Shown here piece after piece: positions 63,823 to 64,000 of a stretch of 64,000 bases of DNA. Location of the stretch: contig HG738137.1 in NCBI GenBank assembly GCA_000499405.2, forward strand, positions 8,167,799 through 8,231,798, read 5' to 3'. Position numbers and translations under genes: made by a program. The notes below the pieces were generated by a model. The model was not told the DNA's origin, did not search any database, and worked only from the letters and a program-made list of their open reading frames with translations. Every line of letters starts with the position of its first letter. The first letter of the stretch is position 1. This DNA comes from Onchocerca volvulus. Lineage: Eukaryota > Nematoda > Chromadorea > Rhabditida > Onchocercidae.

Positions 63823-64000
63823 CTTAGATACAAAGGGAAAAACGAAAGAAACTGTTGATTTTATTTCGAAAATCTATTCATTTATTTGTTACTTAAAATT
63901 AAACTTAGAATTAAATGATGAATAATCTTCGAAAAAAGGTGAAAAAAAAAAACGAAAAACTTGGAAAAAAATTAAACTAACCTTAAATTTCAATTTTTCC

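Noticed and set aside
1..64000. tRNA, rRNA, CRISPR arrays, bacterial operons or viral genes
   Set aside because: No cloverleaf, rRNA core, spaced direct-repeat array, Shine-Dalgarno-led gene string or viral hallmark gene was seen on either strand.

Overview
Strongly AT-rich eukaryotic DNA with many poly-A/poly-T runs, short exons, GT-AG introns ending mostly in TTTTCAG or TTTTAG, and abundant degenerate tandem repeats. A metallocarboxypeptidase fused to a six-cysteine ShK domain, a BPI/LBP-type lipid-binding protein and the gene structures point to a nematode nuclear genome. A spirurid or filarial nematode is my guess; the sequence alone does not settle the species. I see no rRNA, tRNA, CRISPR array, bacterial operon or intact transposon.

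Layout. 1-153 (+) may be the last exon of a gene starting outside the window. 154-7022 is non-coding and ends in a 27-bp-arm hairpin. 7023-17115 (+) is a 14-exon secreted M14 carboxypeptidase with ShK tail. 17116-19654 is non-coding, with a hairpin and a 38-bp repeat. 19655-29693 (-) is a BPI/LBP/CETP-like protein enlarged by an acidic linker with a furin-type site; its first exon was not found. 29694-34636 is non-coding and holds a MITE-like inverted-repeat element. 34637-35482 (+) is a small unrecognised two-exon gene. 35483-39457 is non-coding. 39458-44662 (-) is TFIIS (310 aa) and 45884-48665 (-) is S-formylglutathione hydrolase (289 aa), in the same orientation. 48666-51802 carries long repeats. 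51803-55384 (+) is a BTB/T1 (KCTD-like) protein. 55385-58221 carries two more repeat arrays. 58222-63822 (-) is a nuclear receptor whose DNA-binding domain and hinge most resemble thyroid hormone receptors (NR1A).

The genes do not form one pathway: two are extracellular (carboxypeptidase, lipid-binding protein), two are housekeeping (TFIIS, formaldehyde detoxification) and two are probable regulators (KCTD, nuclear receptor). The most notable observations are the TR-like receptor with an apparently truncated second zinc finger, a carboxypeptidase exon lacking an AG acceptor, and an intronic repeat array that re-uses an exon/5' splice-site sequence. Gene models were built by hand from frame continuity, splice signals and family motifs; start codons and weak junctions are the least certain parts.
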